Origin: Streptomyces lydicus
Lineage (GTDB): Bacteria > Actinomycetota > Actinomycetes > Streptomycetales > Streptomycetaceae
Length of the DNA: 64,000 nt
Assembly: GCF_004125265.1 (NCBI RefSeq)
Contig: NZ_RDTE01000003.1
Span: 310,001-374,000, forward strand
Direction of reading: 5' to 3'
Below the pieces are notes generated by a model. It was not told the DNA's origin. It ran no database searches and was given only the letters and a program-made list of their open reading frames with translations. This document shows positions 49,493 to 58,718 of this stretch, in pieces (position 1 is the first letter of the stretch; each line of letters begins with the position of its first letter). The position numbers and the translations under genes are program-made.

Positions 49493-50742
49493 ACCGTTCT
49501 CCGCGCATCGCACAGCGTCGCCACCGACGCCAGCCGTTCCACCAGGTCTCCGAACACCGCGTCGATCCGCTCCCGCTGCCTGCGGTCCAGATGGCTCAGC
49601 GCCGGCCACCGCCCGTCCTTCCGGAGGCCGTCGAGCAGCCGCTGTGTCCGGCTCAACTCGCGCTCCACGTGCGGCAGGCCGGGATACCGGGTCACCAGCA
49701 GGGGGCGCAGCCGGGTGAGGACGGCCCGGGTTCCTTCGAGGTGGGCGCGGGCGGTGGCGAGGGTGCTGCCGCTGCCGTAGTCGGTCCGTCCGGTCAGCTC
49801 GGACTGCAGTGTGTTCTCCAGGATCTCGTGTGCCCGCAGGCCGAGGTCCGCGGGCTCCATCCGCGTCTGCGCCCAGCGCTCCCGCAGCTTGCGGACGGCG
49901 TCGTCGAGAGCGGCCGCCGGTGCGCGCAGGGAGTCGGCGGACTGCCCGTGCCACAGCCCGTATTCGATGCGGTGGAACCCGGTGAATTCCGGGTCGCGGT
50001 CGCCGTCCGGCAGACCGGCGCCGGTGCCGTTGATCTGCTGGTCGGCGTCGCCGAAGGCCCCGTACGCGGCGCCCAGCCGTTCGTAGGCGAGGTGCGCGGG
50101 CAGCCAGGCGTCCCGGGCCGCCGCGAGGTCCCCGCGCGCGAGGGCCGCACGCAGGGTCGCGGTCCGGCCGACGAGACCGTCCAGGCCGCCCGCCACCCAC
50201 TTCTGATAGTCCAGCGCCGCGGGGATCAGATCGTGCTCGGTGACCGGGGCGGCCGCGGGGCCGGCCCGACCGCCGCCGTCGATGCGGACCGTGGGGCCGG
50301 TGACCGCGTCGGCGTCGTCCGGCAGGCACCTGAAGGCGTACGAGCCCCGGCCCAGCCGGACCCGCAGGTGCCGGGTGGTTCCGGGGCCGATGCCCTCCAC
50401 CTCGCCGTACACCGCGCCGCTGCGTGGGGACGTGAGAGCGGCCTCGGCCGCCGCGGCGGAGGTGTTGTGCAGATCGAAGACCTGGGTGCCGGGCCGGGGG
50501 TTGTTCCATCCCCGGCCGCACCCGCCCGGCGACACCTCGACGGTGGTGTGCCGCAGCCCGTCCGTCGCGGCGGTCTGCCGCTGCCCCGCGGCGCCCTCCG
50601 GGCCACCGGGCAGCGCCAGCGCCAGCGCCGCCAGCAGCCCGCCGGCCAGGACCACGCCCCCGCTCCACCGGACGCGAGGGGACCACAGCTTCCCGAGACC
50701 GGTCCGCGGCACTCCGAGCCTCCCGGGGGTCGTTCCCACCAC
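49489..50742 (-). CDS. efeO: EfeO, periplasmic-type iron-binding protein (cupredoxin + M75/imelysin)
   Basis: Protein of about 417 residues. An N-terminal membrane/signal segment (GGVVLAGGLLAALALALPGG) precedes a cupredoxin-like domain (about residues 60-175), then a helical M75/imelysin-type domain. The latter carries the HxxE motif HRIEYGLW used for metal binding. It feeds iron to the EfeU permease in the EfeUOB system. The gene is coupled to efeB (GTGA overlap). The exact start is uncertain; the frame is open to 50826 and tandem GTGs at 50742/50739 are possible starts with weak ribosome sites. No efeU is adjacent. Confidence 0.85.
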   Translation of the reverse strand: MVGTTPGRLGVPRTGLGKLWSPRVRWSGGVVLAGGLLAALALALPGGPEGAAGQRQTAATDGLRHTTVEVSPGGCGRGWNNPRPGTQVFDLHNTSAAAAEAALTSPRSGAVYGEVEGIGPGTTRHLRVRLGRGSYAFRCLPDDADAVTGPTVRIDGGGRAGPAAAPVTEHDLIPAALDYQKWVAGGLDGLVGRTATLRAALARGDLAAARDAWLPAHLAYERLGAAYGAFGDADQQINGTGAGLPDGDRDPEFTGFHRIEYGLWHGQSADSLRAPAAALDDAVRKLRERWAQTRMEPADLGLRAHEILENTLQSELTGRTDYGSGSTLATARAHLEGTRAVLTRLRPLLVTRYPGLPHVERELSRTQRLLDGLRKDGRWPALSHLDRRQRERIDAVFGDLVERLASVATLCDARRTV

Positions 50743-50939
50743 GCGAGGACAGACGTGGCGCAGGATGAGGAAAGGGCCGCGGCCCGGAGCGTTCCGGTTC
50801 CGCCGGGGCCGACGACAACGCTGCACATGCTAGACAGCACGGTGCGCCCGAACACGCTTTCCCCGGAAGCGATGCCAAGATTTTCCTGGTGGTTCATCGG
50901 GCCGTTGCCGTTCGCGGGTCCGGCGCCGGGCCGGGCCGG

Positions 50940-51536
50940 TCAGGCGGAGCCGGGGTGCGGGGCGGCGCGGACGTGCATCCGCTCGCCCTGCGCCCCGAAG
51001 AGGCTGAGGAATTCCACGGGATGCGGCCCGGCGTTGGCGAAGCCGTGCGGGGTGTGGGTGTCGAATTCGGCGGCCTCGCCGGAGGTGAGCACGAGGTCGT
51101 GGTCCCCGAGAGCCAGCCACAGCCGGCCGGAAAGGACGTAAAGCCACTCGTAGCCCTCGTGGGTGCGCAGTTCAGGCCGGGTGCCGGTGGCTTTGCCGGC
51201 CGGGAGAATGTGTTTGAAGGCGTGCAGACCGCCGAGGTGGCGGGTCAGCGGTACAAAGGTCTGTCCGTAGCGGGTGAAAGGGCGCGGGTGGACCCGGGGG
51301 TCGCCGGTGGCCGGCGCCCCGACCAGCTCGTCCAGCTGCACTCCGTGCGCTTTGGCGAGCGGCAGCAGGAGTTCGAGGGTCGGTTTGCGCTGCCCGGACT
51401 CCAGACGCGAAAGGGTGCTCAGTGAGATGCCGGTGACCTCGCTCAGCTGCGCCAGGGTGGCTCCGCGCTCCCGTCGCAGCGCTCGTAGCCGCGGGCCGAC
51501 CGCGTGGAGCACACCGGCAATGTCATCGTCCGCCAT
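50940..51536 (-). CDS. XRE-family regulator with cupin domain
   Basis: DNA-binding regulator of 198 residues. A helix-turn-helix of the XRE type occupies about residues 15-70 (LRRERGATLAQLSEVTGIS then LSTLSRLESGQRKPTL). A C-terminal cupin domain (about 105-185; RTHEGYEWLYVLSGRLWLAL, FDTHTPHGFANAG) could sense a small ligand. ATG 51536 fits the HTH spacing; a TTG at 51572 would add 12 residues. It is divergent from the CYP158-like P450 and upstream of efeO, so either or both could be targets. A GCTGT-N7-ACAGC inverted repeat sits just before its own start, suggesting autoregulation. Confidence 0.9.
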   Translation of the reverse strand: MADDDIAGVLHAVGPRLRALRRERGATLAQLSEVTGISLSTLSRLESGQRKPTLELLLPLAKAHGVQLDELVGAPATGDPRVHPRPFTRYGQTFVPLTRHLGGLHAFKHILPAGKATGTRPELRTHEGYEWLYVLSGRLWLALGDHDLVLTSGEAAEFDTHTPHGFANAGPHPVEFLSLFGAQGERMHVRAAPHPGSA

Positions 51537-51546
51537 GACTCTATTT

Positions 51547-51563
51547 GCTGTCCCGGCAACAGC
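51547..51563. promoter_or_regulatory. Candidate operator of XRE-cupin gene
   Basis: Inverted repeat GCTGT (51547-51551) and ACAGC (51559-51563), starting 10 nt upstream of the regulator's ATG. Reading leftward, a perfect TTGACA (about 51567-51572) lies at its far edge, so a bound protein would cover the promoter. The -10 element is not clear. Confidence 0.35.
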
Positions 51564-51915
51564 TTTTGTCAAGTCGGCGAGGGGTGCGCCTCACCTGCCC
51601 GCCCGGCCCCGACCGGCGCCCTCACCGGTACACACCGGACACCACCGGGGCAAGAGCCGGAGAGATCACCCGATTGGCGCACCACACCGACCACCCGGCA
51701 CTGTCCGTAAGTCACTGTGGAACGGCAGGGCAAAGGCATCCGTCAGGCCCTTTCCTGCGCGGGAAGCAAAAGCCGCCCCCCGCATCTCCGCTTTTCGCTG
51801 ACCGGGATGAATCGGCGCCCTTCTGGCCGGCGGCCCGATACGACCGCATGCGTGCGCCCGGTCTTTCTCCGCAGGCGGTGAATTCACTCGTCCCCTCTCA
51901 CGTCGGGAGCTCACC

Positions 51916-53124
51916 ATGGAACCCGGACCTCACGTCTGGAACTGCCCGTTCGACTATGCGGAGGGCCTGGAATTCGATCCGACGCTCAAGCGCCTGCTGA
52001 CCGAAGAACCGGTCGCCCGCATCCGGCTGCCGCACGGCGAGGGCGAGGCGTGGCTCGTCACGAAGTACGACGACGTACGCACGGTCACAACCGACCGGCG
52101 CTTCAGCCGGAGCGCCGTCATCGGCCGGGACTTTCCCCGTATGACGCCCGAGCCGATCGTCCAGGACGAGGCGATCAACGTGATGGACCCGCCCGCCAGC
52201 AGCCGCTTGCGGAGCCTGGTCTCCAAGGCGTTCGCGCCGCGTCACGTGGAGCGCATGCGGGCCCGCACCCAGCATGTCGTGGACGAGCTGCTGGACCGGA
52301 TGGCCGCGCAGGGCCCGCCCGCCGACCTGATGGAGAGCCTGGCGAACCCGCTGCCCCTGACGACGATCTGCGAGGTCCTCGACATCCCCGAGCGCGACCA
52401 GGCACAGCTGCGCGCACACGCCCGGACCATGATGAACGTGACCGTCGAGAACCGGGAGCGCGCCGTCCGGGCCAAGGCCGACATGCGGGCCTACTTCGAG
52501 ACGCTGACCGCGAAGCGGCGTCAGCACCCGGGAGAGGACCTGATCAGCGCCCTGGCCACCGCTCGTGACGGGGACGAGATCCTGGGTGACCAGGAACTCA
52601 CCGTGATGGCCATGGTCCTGCTCATCACCGGCCAGGACACCACCACCTACGAGATCGGCAACCTCGCCTACACGCTGCTCACCCGGCCCAGGGAGCTCGC
52701 GATGCTGCGCTCCCGTCCCGAAATGCTGCCGCAGGCGCTCGACGAAATGCTGCGGTTCATCCCCTTCCGCAAGGGCGTCGGCATCCCCCGCGTCGCCACC
52801 GAGGACGTGGAGCTGAGCGGTGTGACGATCCGGGCCGGGGACATCGTGCACGTCTCCTATCTGACGGCCAACCGGGACAGCCGGAAGTTCGACCGGCCCG
52901 ACGAACTGGACCTGGAACGCGAGGGCCGGACCGCCCACATGACGTTCGGCTGGGGCGGACACCACTGCCTGGGTGCCCCGCTCGCGGTCACGGAGCTGGA
53001 AGTCGCCCTCAAAACCCTCCTGGAGCGCTTCCCGGAACTCCGGCTGGCACAGCCGGCCGAGGAAGTCCGCTGGAACACCACCTCGATCTGGCGCTATCCG
53101 CTGGAGCTGCCGGTCACTTGGTAA
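51916..53124 (+). CDS. Cytochrome P450, CYP158-like
   Basis: P450 of 402 residues with I-helix ITGQDTT, ExxR region DEMLRF and heme loop FGWGGHHCLG. It resembles the CYP158A2 family in the IRAGDIVHVSYLTANRD segment and the C-terminal ELPVTW ending, which I recognise from flaviolin-coupling P450s of Streptomyces coelicolor. Those enzymes join flaviolin units, derived from tetrahydroxynaphthalene, into dark polymers. The next gene is the matching type III PKS, which supports that role here. The usual gene order is reversed: P450 first, PKS second. No ribosome site better than a weak purine run is seen upstream of ATG 51916. Confidence 0.9.
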   Translation: MEPGPHVWNCPFDYAEGLEFDPTLKRLLTEEPVARIRLPHGEGEAWLVTKYDDVRTVTTDRRFSRSAVIGRDFPRMTPEPIVQDEAINVMDPPASSRLRSLVSKAFAPRHVERMRARTQHVVDELLDRMAAQGPPADLMESLANPLPLTTICEVLDIPERDQAQLRAHARTMMNVTVENRERAVRAKADMRAYFETLTAKRRQHPGEDLISALATARDGDEILGDQELTVMAMVLLITGQDTTTYEIGNLAYTLLTRPRELAMLRSRPEMLPQALDEMLRFIPFRKGVGIPRVATEDVELSGVTIRAGDIVHVSYLTANRDSRKFDRPDELDLEREGRTAHMTFGWGGHHCLGAPLAVTELEVALKTLLERFPELRLAQPAEEVRWNTTSIWRYPLELPVTW

Positions 53125-53406
53125 CGGTGGGCCACGGCCGCAAAATGCAGAATCCACCCGCCTGGCGTACGGTTACTACTCGGAAAGATCAATCCACCAG
53201 CACGGGGAGAGTTCATTCTTCGACGGCTGGCCCGCTCGATTCCCTTCCGGGGTCGCCCTTTTCGAACCGCCGGATCCGCCCATGGTTCCCTTGCCCGCTC
53301 CACATGGGCGAGTTACCGCGACGGATACCACCGACCGAAAAGGAAACGACTCGAATGCAGCGCAGGGAATCCCTGAAGGGGCCACAGTCTGCAAGGAGTG
53401 CATCTC

Positions 53407-54471
53407 ATGGCGGTTCTGTGCAAACCAGCAATCGCGGTCCCTGAATACGTCATCACCCAAGACGACACCCTCGAACTCGCGCAACGGCTGCACAAGGACC
53501 ACTCGCAGCTGAGACTGATCCTGCGGCTGATCGAGAACACCGGCGTCCTCAAGCGGCATCTGATCCAGCCGATCGACAAGGTACTCAAGCATCCGGGGCT
53601 CGACGCCCGTAGCGCGGTCTACGAAGAGGAGTCCAAGGCCCGCGTGCCCGCCGTGGTCCGCAAGGCACTCGACCAGGCGGAGCTGGAGCCGCAGGAGATC
53701 GACCTCATCGTCTACGTCTCCTGCACCGGCTTCATGATGCCGGCCCTGACCGCCTGGCTCATCAACACCCTGGGCTTCCGGTCGGAGACCCGGCAGATGC
53801 CGATAGCCCAACTCGGCTGCGCGGCAGGGGGCGCGGCGGTCAACCGGGCCCATGACTTCTGCACGGCGTACCCCGACGCCAACGTGCTCATCGTCGCGTG
53901 CGAGTTCTGCTCGCTGTGCTACCAGCCCACGGACCTGGGTGTGGGATCGCTGCTGTCGAACGGCCTCTTCGGTGACGCGGTCGCCTCCGCCGTGGTCCGC
54001 GGGAGCGGTGGCACCGGGGTCCGGCTGGAGCGCAACAGCTCGTACCTGATCCCGAACACCGAGGACTGGATCTCCTACGCGATCCGGTCCACCGGCTTCC
54101 ACTTCCAGCTGGACAAGCGCGTACCCGGCACCATGGAACCGCTCGCCCCCGCCCTGCGCGCCGTCGCGGAGCAGCACCAATGGGACGCGGGCGACCTGGA
54201 CTTCTACATCGTCCACGCGGGCGGTCCGCGCATTCTGGACGACCTCTGCCGCTTCCTCGAGGTTCCTCCGGAGGCGTTCCGCTTCAGCCGCGCGACGCTG
54301 ACCGAGTACGGCAACATCGCCAGCGCGGTGGTGCTCGACGCCCTGGCGCGCATGTTCGACGAAGCGTCGGCCCTCGACGGCCAGCGCGGTCTGCTGGCCG
54401 GCTTCGGCCCCGGCATCACCGCCGAGATGGCCCTGGGCACCTGGTCCTCCGGCCCCGCGCCGACGGCGTGA
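53407..54471 (+). CDS. rppA: Type III polyketide synthase, 1,3,6,8-tetrahydroxynaphthalene synthase
   Basis: Chalcone-synthase-superfamily enzyme of 354 residues. It condenses five malonyl-CoA units to 1,3,6,8-tetrahydroxynaphthalene, which oxidises to flaviolin. The catalytic cysteine is C138 in QLGCAAGG; the catalytic histidine lies in IVHAGGPRIL and the asparagine in EYGNIASAVV. Length and start (MAVLCKPAIAVPEYVI) match RppA. AAGGAG is 8 nt before ATG 53407; an in-frame GTG at 53398 is a poorer choice. A 282-nt gap from the P450 leaves room for a separate promoter. A strong terminator follows. The quinone-forming monooxygenase often found with this pair is not in the window. Confidence 0.96.
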   Translation: MAVLCKPAIAVPEYVITQDDTLELAQRLHKDHSQLRLILRLIENTGVLKRHLIQPIDKVLKHPGLDARSAVYEEESKARVPAVVRKALDQAELEPQEIDLIVYVSCTGFMMPALTAWLINTLGFRSETRQMPIAQLGCAAGGAAVNRAHDFCTAYPDANVLIVACEFCSLCYQPTDLGVGSLLSNGLFGDAVASAVVRGSGGTGVRLERNSSYLIPNTEDWISYAIRSTGFHFQLDKRVPGTMEPLAPALRAVAEQHQWDAGDLDFYIVHAGGPRILDDLCRFLEVPPEAFRFSRATLTEYGNIASAVVLDALARMFDEASALDGQRGLLAGFGPGITAEMALGTWSSGPAPTA

Positions 54472-54476
54472 CCCGA

Positions 54477-54521
54477 CCGCCCGGTGTGCCCGGCAGATGT
54501 ACCGCCGGGCGCACCGGGCGG
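54477..54521 (+). terminator. Terminator after rppA
   Basis: 18-bp stem with one G-U pair (54477-54494 with 54504-54521) and 9-nt loop, 5 nt after the rppA stop. It separates the pigment genes from dnaK. Confidence 0.85.
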
Positions 54522-54710
54522 AGCGTTCCGCCTCGACATCACCGCCGGTGGCCGTCACGCCCCTCTCCCCCCTCCCTCCGGCCGGGCAGGTCCCGGCCGG
54601 TCAAGCATGTCCCGGCCGGCATCCGCCACCGGAGCCACCCGACTGCGGCAGCCAGCGGGAGCACGGCAGCAATTCGCGCATACCGTATATATGCCTTGAA
54701 AAGTAATATC

Positions 54711-54739
54711 TTGACATATGCGGCGACACGTTTTATGCA
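54711..54739 (+). promoter_or_regulatory. Candidate vegetative promoter of dnaK-grpE
   Basis: A perfect -35 TTGACA (54711-54716), a 17-nt spacer and a TATGCA -10-like hexamer (54734-54739) stand in a locally AT-rich stretch about 195 nt upstream of dnaK. Neither a HAIR (HspR) inverted repeat nor a CIRCE element was seen here. Confidence 0.45.
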
Positions 54740-54933
54740 CGATTCATACGGACGACGCGGTGGACGACGCGGTACAGGATCGCCTCCATATCAGCAGGTG
54801 AGAGGGCGTGCCGAGGAAGCAGCGGGGCGACCCGGGCGTCCCGGTCCGGTGACCGCCAGGGGCCTGCGGGCGCCGGGGCCCGGTGCCGGGCGGCGCGGGC
54901 TCCGGGAGTCGGCCGCAAGACGAGGAGAAGACC

Positions 54934-56850
54934 ATGGCACGTGCAGTGGGTATTGACCTTGGTACGACGAACTCGGTGGTCAGCGTGCTGGAGGCCGGTG
55001 AGCCCGTCGTGATCACCAACGCCGAGGGGGCCCGGACCACCCCGTCGGTGGTCGGCTTCGCCAAGGGCGGCGATGTGCTGGTGGGCGAGGTCGCCAAGCG
55101 GCAGGCCGTGACCAATGTCGACCGCACCGCGCGGTCGGTCAAGCGCCACATGGGCGAGGCGCAGTGGCGTTTCCCGGAGAGCGGCGACATCGACGGCAAG
55201 CGGTACACCGCGCAGGAGATCTCCGCGCGGGTGCTGCAGAAGCTCAAGCGCGATGCCGAGGAGTACCTGGGCGAGGACGTGACGGATGCGGTGGTCACCG
55301 TTCCGGCGTACTTCAATGACGCCCAGCGCACCGCCACCAAGGAGGCCGGCGAGATCGCGGGCCTGAAGGTGCTGCGGATCGTCAATGAGCCGACCGCCGC
55401 GGCGCTGGCCTACGGCCTCGACAAGGAGAACGACCAGACAATTCTGGTCTTCGACCTCGGTGGCGGCACCTTCGACGTCTCGCTGCTGGACATCGGCGAC
55501 GGCGTCGTCGAGGTGAAGGCCACCAACGGCGACACCCACCTGGGGGGCGACGACTGGGACCAGCGGATCGTCGACTACCTCACCAAGCAGTTCAAGAACG
55601 CCTACGGCATCGACCTGTCCAAGGACAAGATGGCCACTCAGCGGCTGCGGGAGGCCGCCGAGAAGGCGAAGATCGAACTGTCCGCGGCGACCGAGACCAC
55701 GATCAATCTGCCGTATCTGAGCGCGTCGGCCGACGGGCCCCTGCACCTGGACGAAAAACTCACCCGCTCGCAGTTCGAGCAGCTCACCGCCGATCTTCTG
55801 GAACGGTGCAAGACCCCGTTCCACAACGCGGTGAAGGACGCCGGGATCAAGGTCTCCGACATCAACCATGTGATCCTGGTCGGCGGCTCGACCCGGATGC
55901 CCGCGGTGACCGAGCTGGTCAAGGAGCTGACCGGCAAGGACCCGCACAAGGGCGTCAACCCGGACGAGGTCGTCGCCATCGGCGCCGCCCTCCAGGCCGG
56001 TGTCCTCAAGGGTGAGGTCAAGGACGTCCTGCTGCTGGACGTCACGCCGCTGTCCCTGGGCATCGAGACCAAGGGCGGCATCATGACCAAGCTCCTCGAA
56101 CGCAACACCACGATCCCGACCAAGCGCTCCGAGATCTTCACGACGGCCGAGGACAACCAGCCGTCCGTGCAGATCCAGGTCTACCAGGGCGAGCGCGAGA
56201 TCGCGGCGTACAACAAGAAGCTCGGGATGTTCCAGCTCACGGGCCTGCCGCCGGCCCCCCGCGGGGTCCCGCAGATCGAGGTCTCCTTCGACATCGACGC
56301 CAACGGCATCATGCACGTCACGGCGAAGGACCTGGGCACCGGCAAGGAGCAGAAGATGACCGTCACCGGCGGCTCCTCGCTGCCGAAGGACGACATCGAC
56401 CGGATGGTCCGCGACGCCGAGCACCACGCCGAGGAGGACCGCCGCCGCCGGGAGACCGCGGAGACGCGCAACCAGGCCGAGCAACTCGTCTACCAGACCG
56501 AGAAGTTCGTCCAGGACAACGAGGCGAAGATCCCCGGTGAGGTCAAGGGCGAGGTCGAGACCGCGATCGGTGAGGTCAAGGAGAAGCTGAAGGCCGCCGA
56601 GTCCGCCGACGGTGACCACACCGCGGAGCTGCGTACCGCCTCCGAAAAGCTCGCGACCGTCTCCCAGAAGCTGGGCCAGGCCATGTATGCCGAGGCCCAG
56701 TCGCAGGCTCAGGCCCAGGGATCCGCGCAGGGTTCCGAGGGTGCGGCCGGCTCCGGCGAGGGCGGACCGGGCACGGCCACCGGCGAGCAGGACGATGTCG
56801 TCGACGCGGAGATCGTCGATGACGACAAGCAGGAGGGAAGCGCACGATGA
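54934..56850 (+). CDS. dnaK: Hsp70 chaperone DnaK (additional copy)
   Basis: Hsp70 of 638 residues with the ATPase motifs [26 protein letters not shown] and [12 protein letters not shown], and the substrate-binding domain ([16 protein letters not shown] onward). It ends in a Gln/Ala/Gly-rich linker and acidic DAEIVDDD-type tail. GAGGAG is 6 nt before ATG 54934. The streptomycete housekeeping dnaK sits in a dnaK-grpE-dnaJ-hspR operon. This one has only grpE behind it and lies beside gas vesicle genes, so it is probably a paralogue. The N-terminal region lacks the ~24-residue insert of eukaryotic-type Hsp70s, as in most Gram-positives. The last sense codons overlap the grpE start. Confidence 0.95.
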   Translation: MARAVGIDLGTTNSVVSVLEAGEPVVITNAEGARTTPSVVGFAKGGDVLVGEVAKRQAVTNVDRTARSVKRHMGEAQWRFPESGDIDGKRYTAQEISARVLQKLKRDAEEYLGEDVTDAVVTVPAYFNDAQRTATKEAGEIAGLKVLRIVNEPTAAALAYGLDKENDQTILVFDLGGGTFDVSLLDIGDGVVEVKATNGDTHLGGDDWDQRIVDYLTKQFKNAYGIDLSKDKMATQRLREAAEKAKIELSAATETTINLPYLSASADGPLHLDEKLTRSQFEQLTADLLERCKTPFHNAVKDAGIKVSDINHVILVGGSTRMPAVTELVKELTGKDPHKGVNPDEVVAIGAALQAGVLKGEVKDVLLLDVTPLSLGIETKGGIMTKLLERNTTIPTKRSEIFTTAEDNQPSVQIQVYQGEREIAAYNKKLGMFQLTGLPPAPRGVPQIEVSFDIDANGIMHVTAKDLGTGKEQKMTVTGGSSLPKDDIDRMVRDAEHHAEEDRRRRETAETRNQAEQLVYQTEKFVQDNEAKIPGEVKGEVETAIGEVKEKLKAAESADGDHTAELRTASEKLATVSQKLGQAMYAEAQSQAQAQGSAQGSEGAAGSGEGGPGTATGEQDDVVDAEIVDDDKQEGSAR

Positions 56851-57497
56851 ACCGTCCGACCCACCTCCCTGACCTCCCTCAGCCGCCGCTGGCTCTCGTA
56901 GGGCACCGACAGGAGGAACCCCCCGGACCGGTCCCGCCCCGCGCCGGCCAGGCCGAGGAGCGGCCCGCTCAGGGCGACACGGGGAAGCCGACCGGGGCCG
57001 GCCGGGACCCCGGCCGGCCGTCCCGCCAGGACGGGGCCGCCGCGCGGCCGGCGTCGCAGGACGCGGCGCTACGCGCCGAGCTCCAGGAGCGTACGGCCGA
57101 TCTGCAGCGGCTGAAGGCCGAGTACGACAACTACCGCAAGCGGGTCCACCGCGACCGCCTGGCGGTCGGTGAGATCGCCGTGGCCAATGTGCTCGGCCGG
57201 CTGCTGCCCGTACTCGACGCCCTTGCCGAGGCCGGGGAGCAGGGCGAGGTGACCGGTGGTTTCCAGCGCGTCGCCGAGGCTCTGCACACCGAACTGGGGG
57301 CGCTGGGCCTCCAGCCCTTCGGTACCGCGGGCGCCCCCTTCGACCCGCTGGTCCACGAGGCTGTCACCTACACCCCCGACGACCGGCTGGAAGAGCCGGT
57401 CTGCACCGCGGTCCTCCGCCAGGGCTACCGGGTGGGCGACCGCCTGTTGCGTCCCGCGCAGGTGACCGTGGCCGGCAAACCTGCCGCCGGGGCGTAG
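56847..57497 (+). CDS. grpE: Nucleotide-exchange factor GrpE (partner of adjacent DnaK)
   Basis: GrpE of 216 residues. A long Pro/Arg/Gln-rich disordered N-terminus (about residues 1-70) leads into the dimerising coiled coil ([20 protein letters not shown]), then the four-helix bundle and beta domain ([52 protein letters not shown]). It speeds ADP release from DnaK. The ATG overlaps the dnaK stop by 4 nt. The divergent N-terminus supports a paralogue rather than the housekeeping copy. No dnaJ or hspR follows; the operon ends at a repeat block and a strong hairpin. Confidence 0.94.
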   Translation: MNRPTHLPDLPQPPLALVGHRQEEPPGPVPPRAGQAEERPAQGDTGKPTGAGRDPGRPSRQDGAAARPASQDAALRAELQERTADLQRLKAEYDNYRKRVHRDRLAVGEIAVANVLGRLLPVLDALAEAGEQGEVTGGFQRVAEALHTELGALGLQPFGTAGAPFDPLVHEAVTYTPDDRLEEPVCTAVLRQGYRVGDRLLRPAQVTVAGKPAAGA

Positions 57498-57560
57498 CGC
57501 TCTCCGGGCCGGTCCGGGCTGGGCGGGACCACCGGGCCGGACCGCCGGGGACCGGCCCAC

Positions 57561-57629
57561 CGGACGGGACCTGACCACTTCACCGGACGGGACCTGACCA
57601 CTTCACCAGACGGGACCTGACCACTTCAC
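57561..57629. repeat. Three tandem 23-nt repeats
   Basis: Three consecutive copies of a 23-nt unit (57561-57583, 57584-57606, 57607-57629) containing GACGGGACCTGACCACTTCA. The copies are identical except CGG/CAG at one position. They sit between grpE and the terminator, 64 nt after the grpE stop. Confidence 0.95.
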
Positions 57630-57668
57630 CGGCCCTTCTGCCGTGGCGCCACGGCAGAAGGGCCGGTG
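57627..57668 (+). terminator. Terminator after grpE
   Basis: Perfect 21-bp palindromic inverted repeat (57627-57647 with 57648-57668), the strongest hairpin in the window, directly behind the tandem repeats. It isolates dnaK-grpE from gas vesicle operon 2, which needs its own promoter in 57670-57860. Confidence 0.85.
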
Positions 57669-57860
57669 TTCCGTCATGCCGTGGCGCGTCCGTGGAGTGA
57701 CCGACGAGTTGACCGGCGGATCTCGCCTTCACCGGGACGGAATTCCGCCCTCTGCGGGCCGCTGTGCATAGGTGCGTTTCCCGGGGGCACCCGGTCCTCC
57801 ATCGCCACAGACGTCCACCGTACTTCGACAGAAACCCTACGACGCACGACAGGCGGGATC

Positions 57861-58187
57861 ATGGCGACCGAGGAAAACCCGGACCGCAAGGAAACGGACC
57901 GCAAGGAAGAAGCACACCACGGCGGACCCGAGCGGATCGCCGCCCCTACAGCAATGCGCCACGCTGCGGGGCAACTTGCCCAGATGCTGCAATGCGAGCC
58001 CGACTCGGTGTCGGCTCTCAAGGCCACCGACGACGGCTGGTCGGCGGATGTGGAAGTGGTGGAGATCGAAAGGGTTCCGGACACCGCGTCCGTCATGGCT
58101 TCCTACCGCGTTCACCTCGACGCACAGGGCCAACTCCTGGGATACGAGCGCACTCGCCGGTATGGGCGCGGCCAGATCGACCGATGA
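57861..58187 (+). CDS. gvpO: Gas vesicle protein GvpO (operon 2)
   Basis: GvpO of 108 residues, first gene of the rightward operon 2. A charged N-terminus (EENPDRKETDRKEEAH) precedes the conserved core SALKATDDGWSADVEVVEIE, RVPDTASVMASYRVHLDA and LGYERTRRYGRGQ. ATG 57861 gives the family length; the frame is open back to 57666 but upstream codons have no domain. It pairs with gvpO of operon 1 but has a distinct N-terminus. Confidence 0.92.
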   Translation: MATEENPDRKETDRKEEAHHGGPERIAAPTAMRHAAGQLAQMLQCEPDSVSALKATDDGWSADVEVVEIERVPDTASVMASYRVHLDAQGQLLGYERTRRYGRGQIDR

Positions 58188-58263
58188 TGCGGCCACTGCC
58201 CGGCGCTGCCATGACGTGACGGCCCCATGACCCGCTCCAGTCAACTGGAAGGGACGATCGACC

Positions 58264-58716
58264 GTGACAGCCATTCAGCAATCACACGCATCGACCAGCA
58301 GCAGCGGGGGCGGCTCGGGAAATCTCTACGATGTCCTTGAGCTGATTCTCGACCGCGGACTTGTCATCGACGCCTTTGTGCGCGTTTCCCTCGTCGGCAT
58401 CGAAATTCTCAAGATTGACGTACGCGTCGTCGTCGCAAGCGTGGACACCTATCTGCGCTTTGCCGAGGCGTGCAACCGGCTGGACCTGGAATCGGGCCGC
58501 AAGGCGCCGAGCCAGCTCACCGATCTGGTCGGTGAGGCCACCGAGAGCGGCGCCAAGGGAAAGTCGAAGGGCGCACTGACCGGCGCCGTTGAGGCATTCA
58601 CCGACTCCCTGCACAAGGGCCAGGAGGATTCCGAGGAGGAGGCGGCGCAAGAGCGCCCGGCGCGTAAATCCTCCGGCTCCACCAGCCGTCGCACGGCCCG
58701 TCGTCGGGAGGACTGA
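58264..58716 (+). CDS. gvpA: Gas vesicle structural protein GvpA (operon 2)
   Basis: Shell protein homologue of 150 residues. The core is [55 protein letters not shown], nearly the same as in operon 1 with conservative changes. The tail is Lys/Ser/Gly-rich, then acidic ([10 protein letters not shown]), then basic (RRTARRRED). The GTG start at 58264 has AAGGGA about 9 nt upstream. The tails of the two GvpA copies share only the acidic-then-basic plan, not sequence. Confidence 0.95.
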   Translation: MTAIQQSHASTSSSGGGSGNLYDVLELILDRGLVIDAFVRVSLVGIEILKIDVRVVVASVDTYLRFAEACNRLDLESGRKAPSQLTDLVGEATESGAKGKSKGALTGAVEAFTDSLHKGQEDSEEEAAQERPARKSSGSTSRRTARRRED

Positions 58717-58718
58717 CC

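Noticed and set aside
48230-50878. One 882-codon minus-strand frame apparently fusing two proteins
   Set aside because: The C-terminal half is efeB; the upstream half is an out-of-frame reading of efeO, which has its own clear frame ending at 49489.
54680-54720. HAIR (HspR) operator before dnaK
   Set aside because: CTTGA occurs twice but as a direct repeat (CTTGAAAAG...CTTGACA), not as the CTTGAGT-N7-ACTCAAG inverted repeat.
57561-57629. CRISPR or att-site interpretation of the 23-nt repeats
   Set aside because: No spacers, no integrase and no tRNA nearby; they are simple tandem copies before a terminator.
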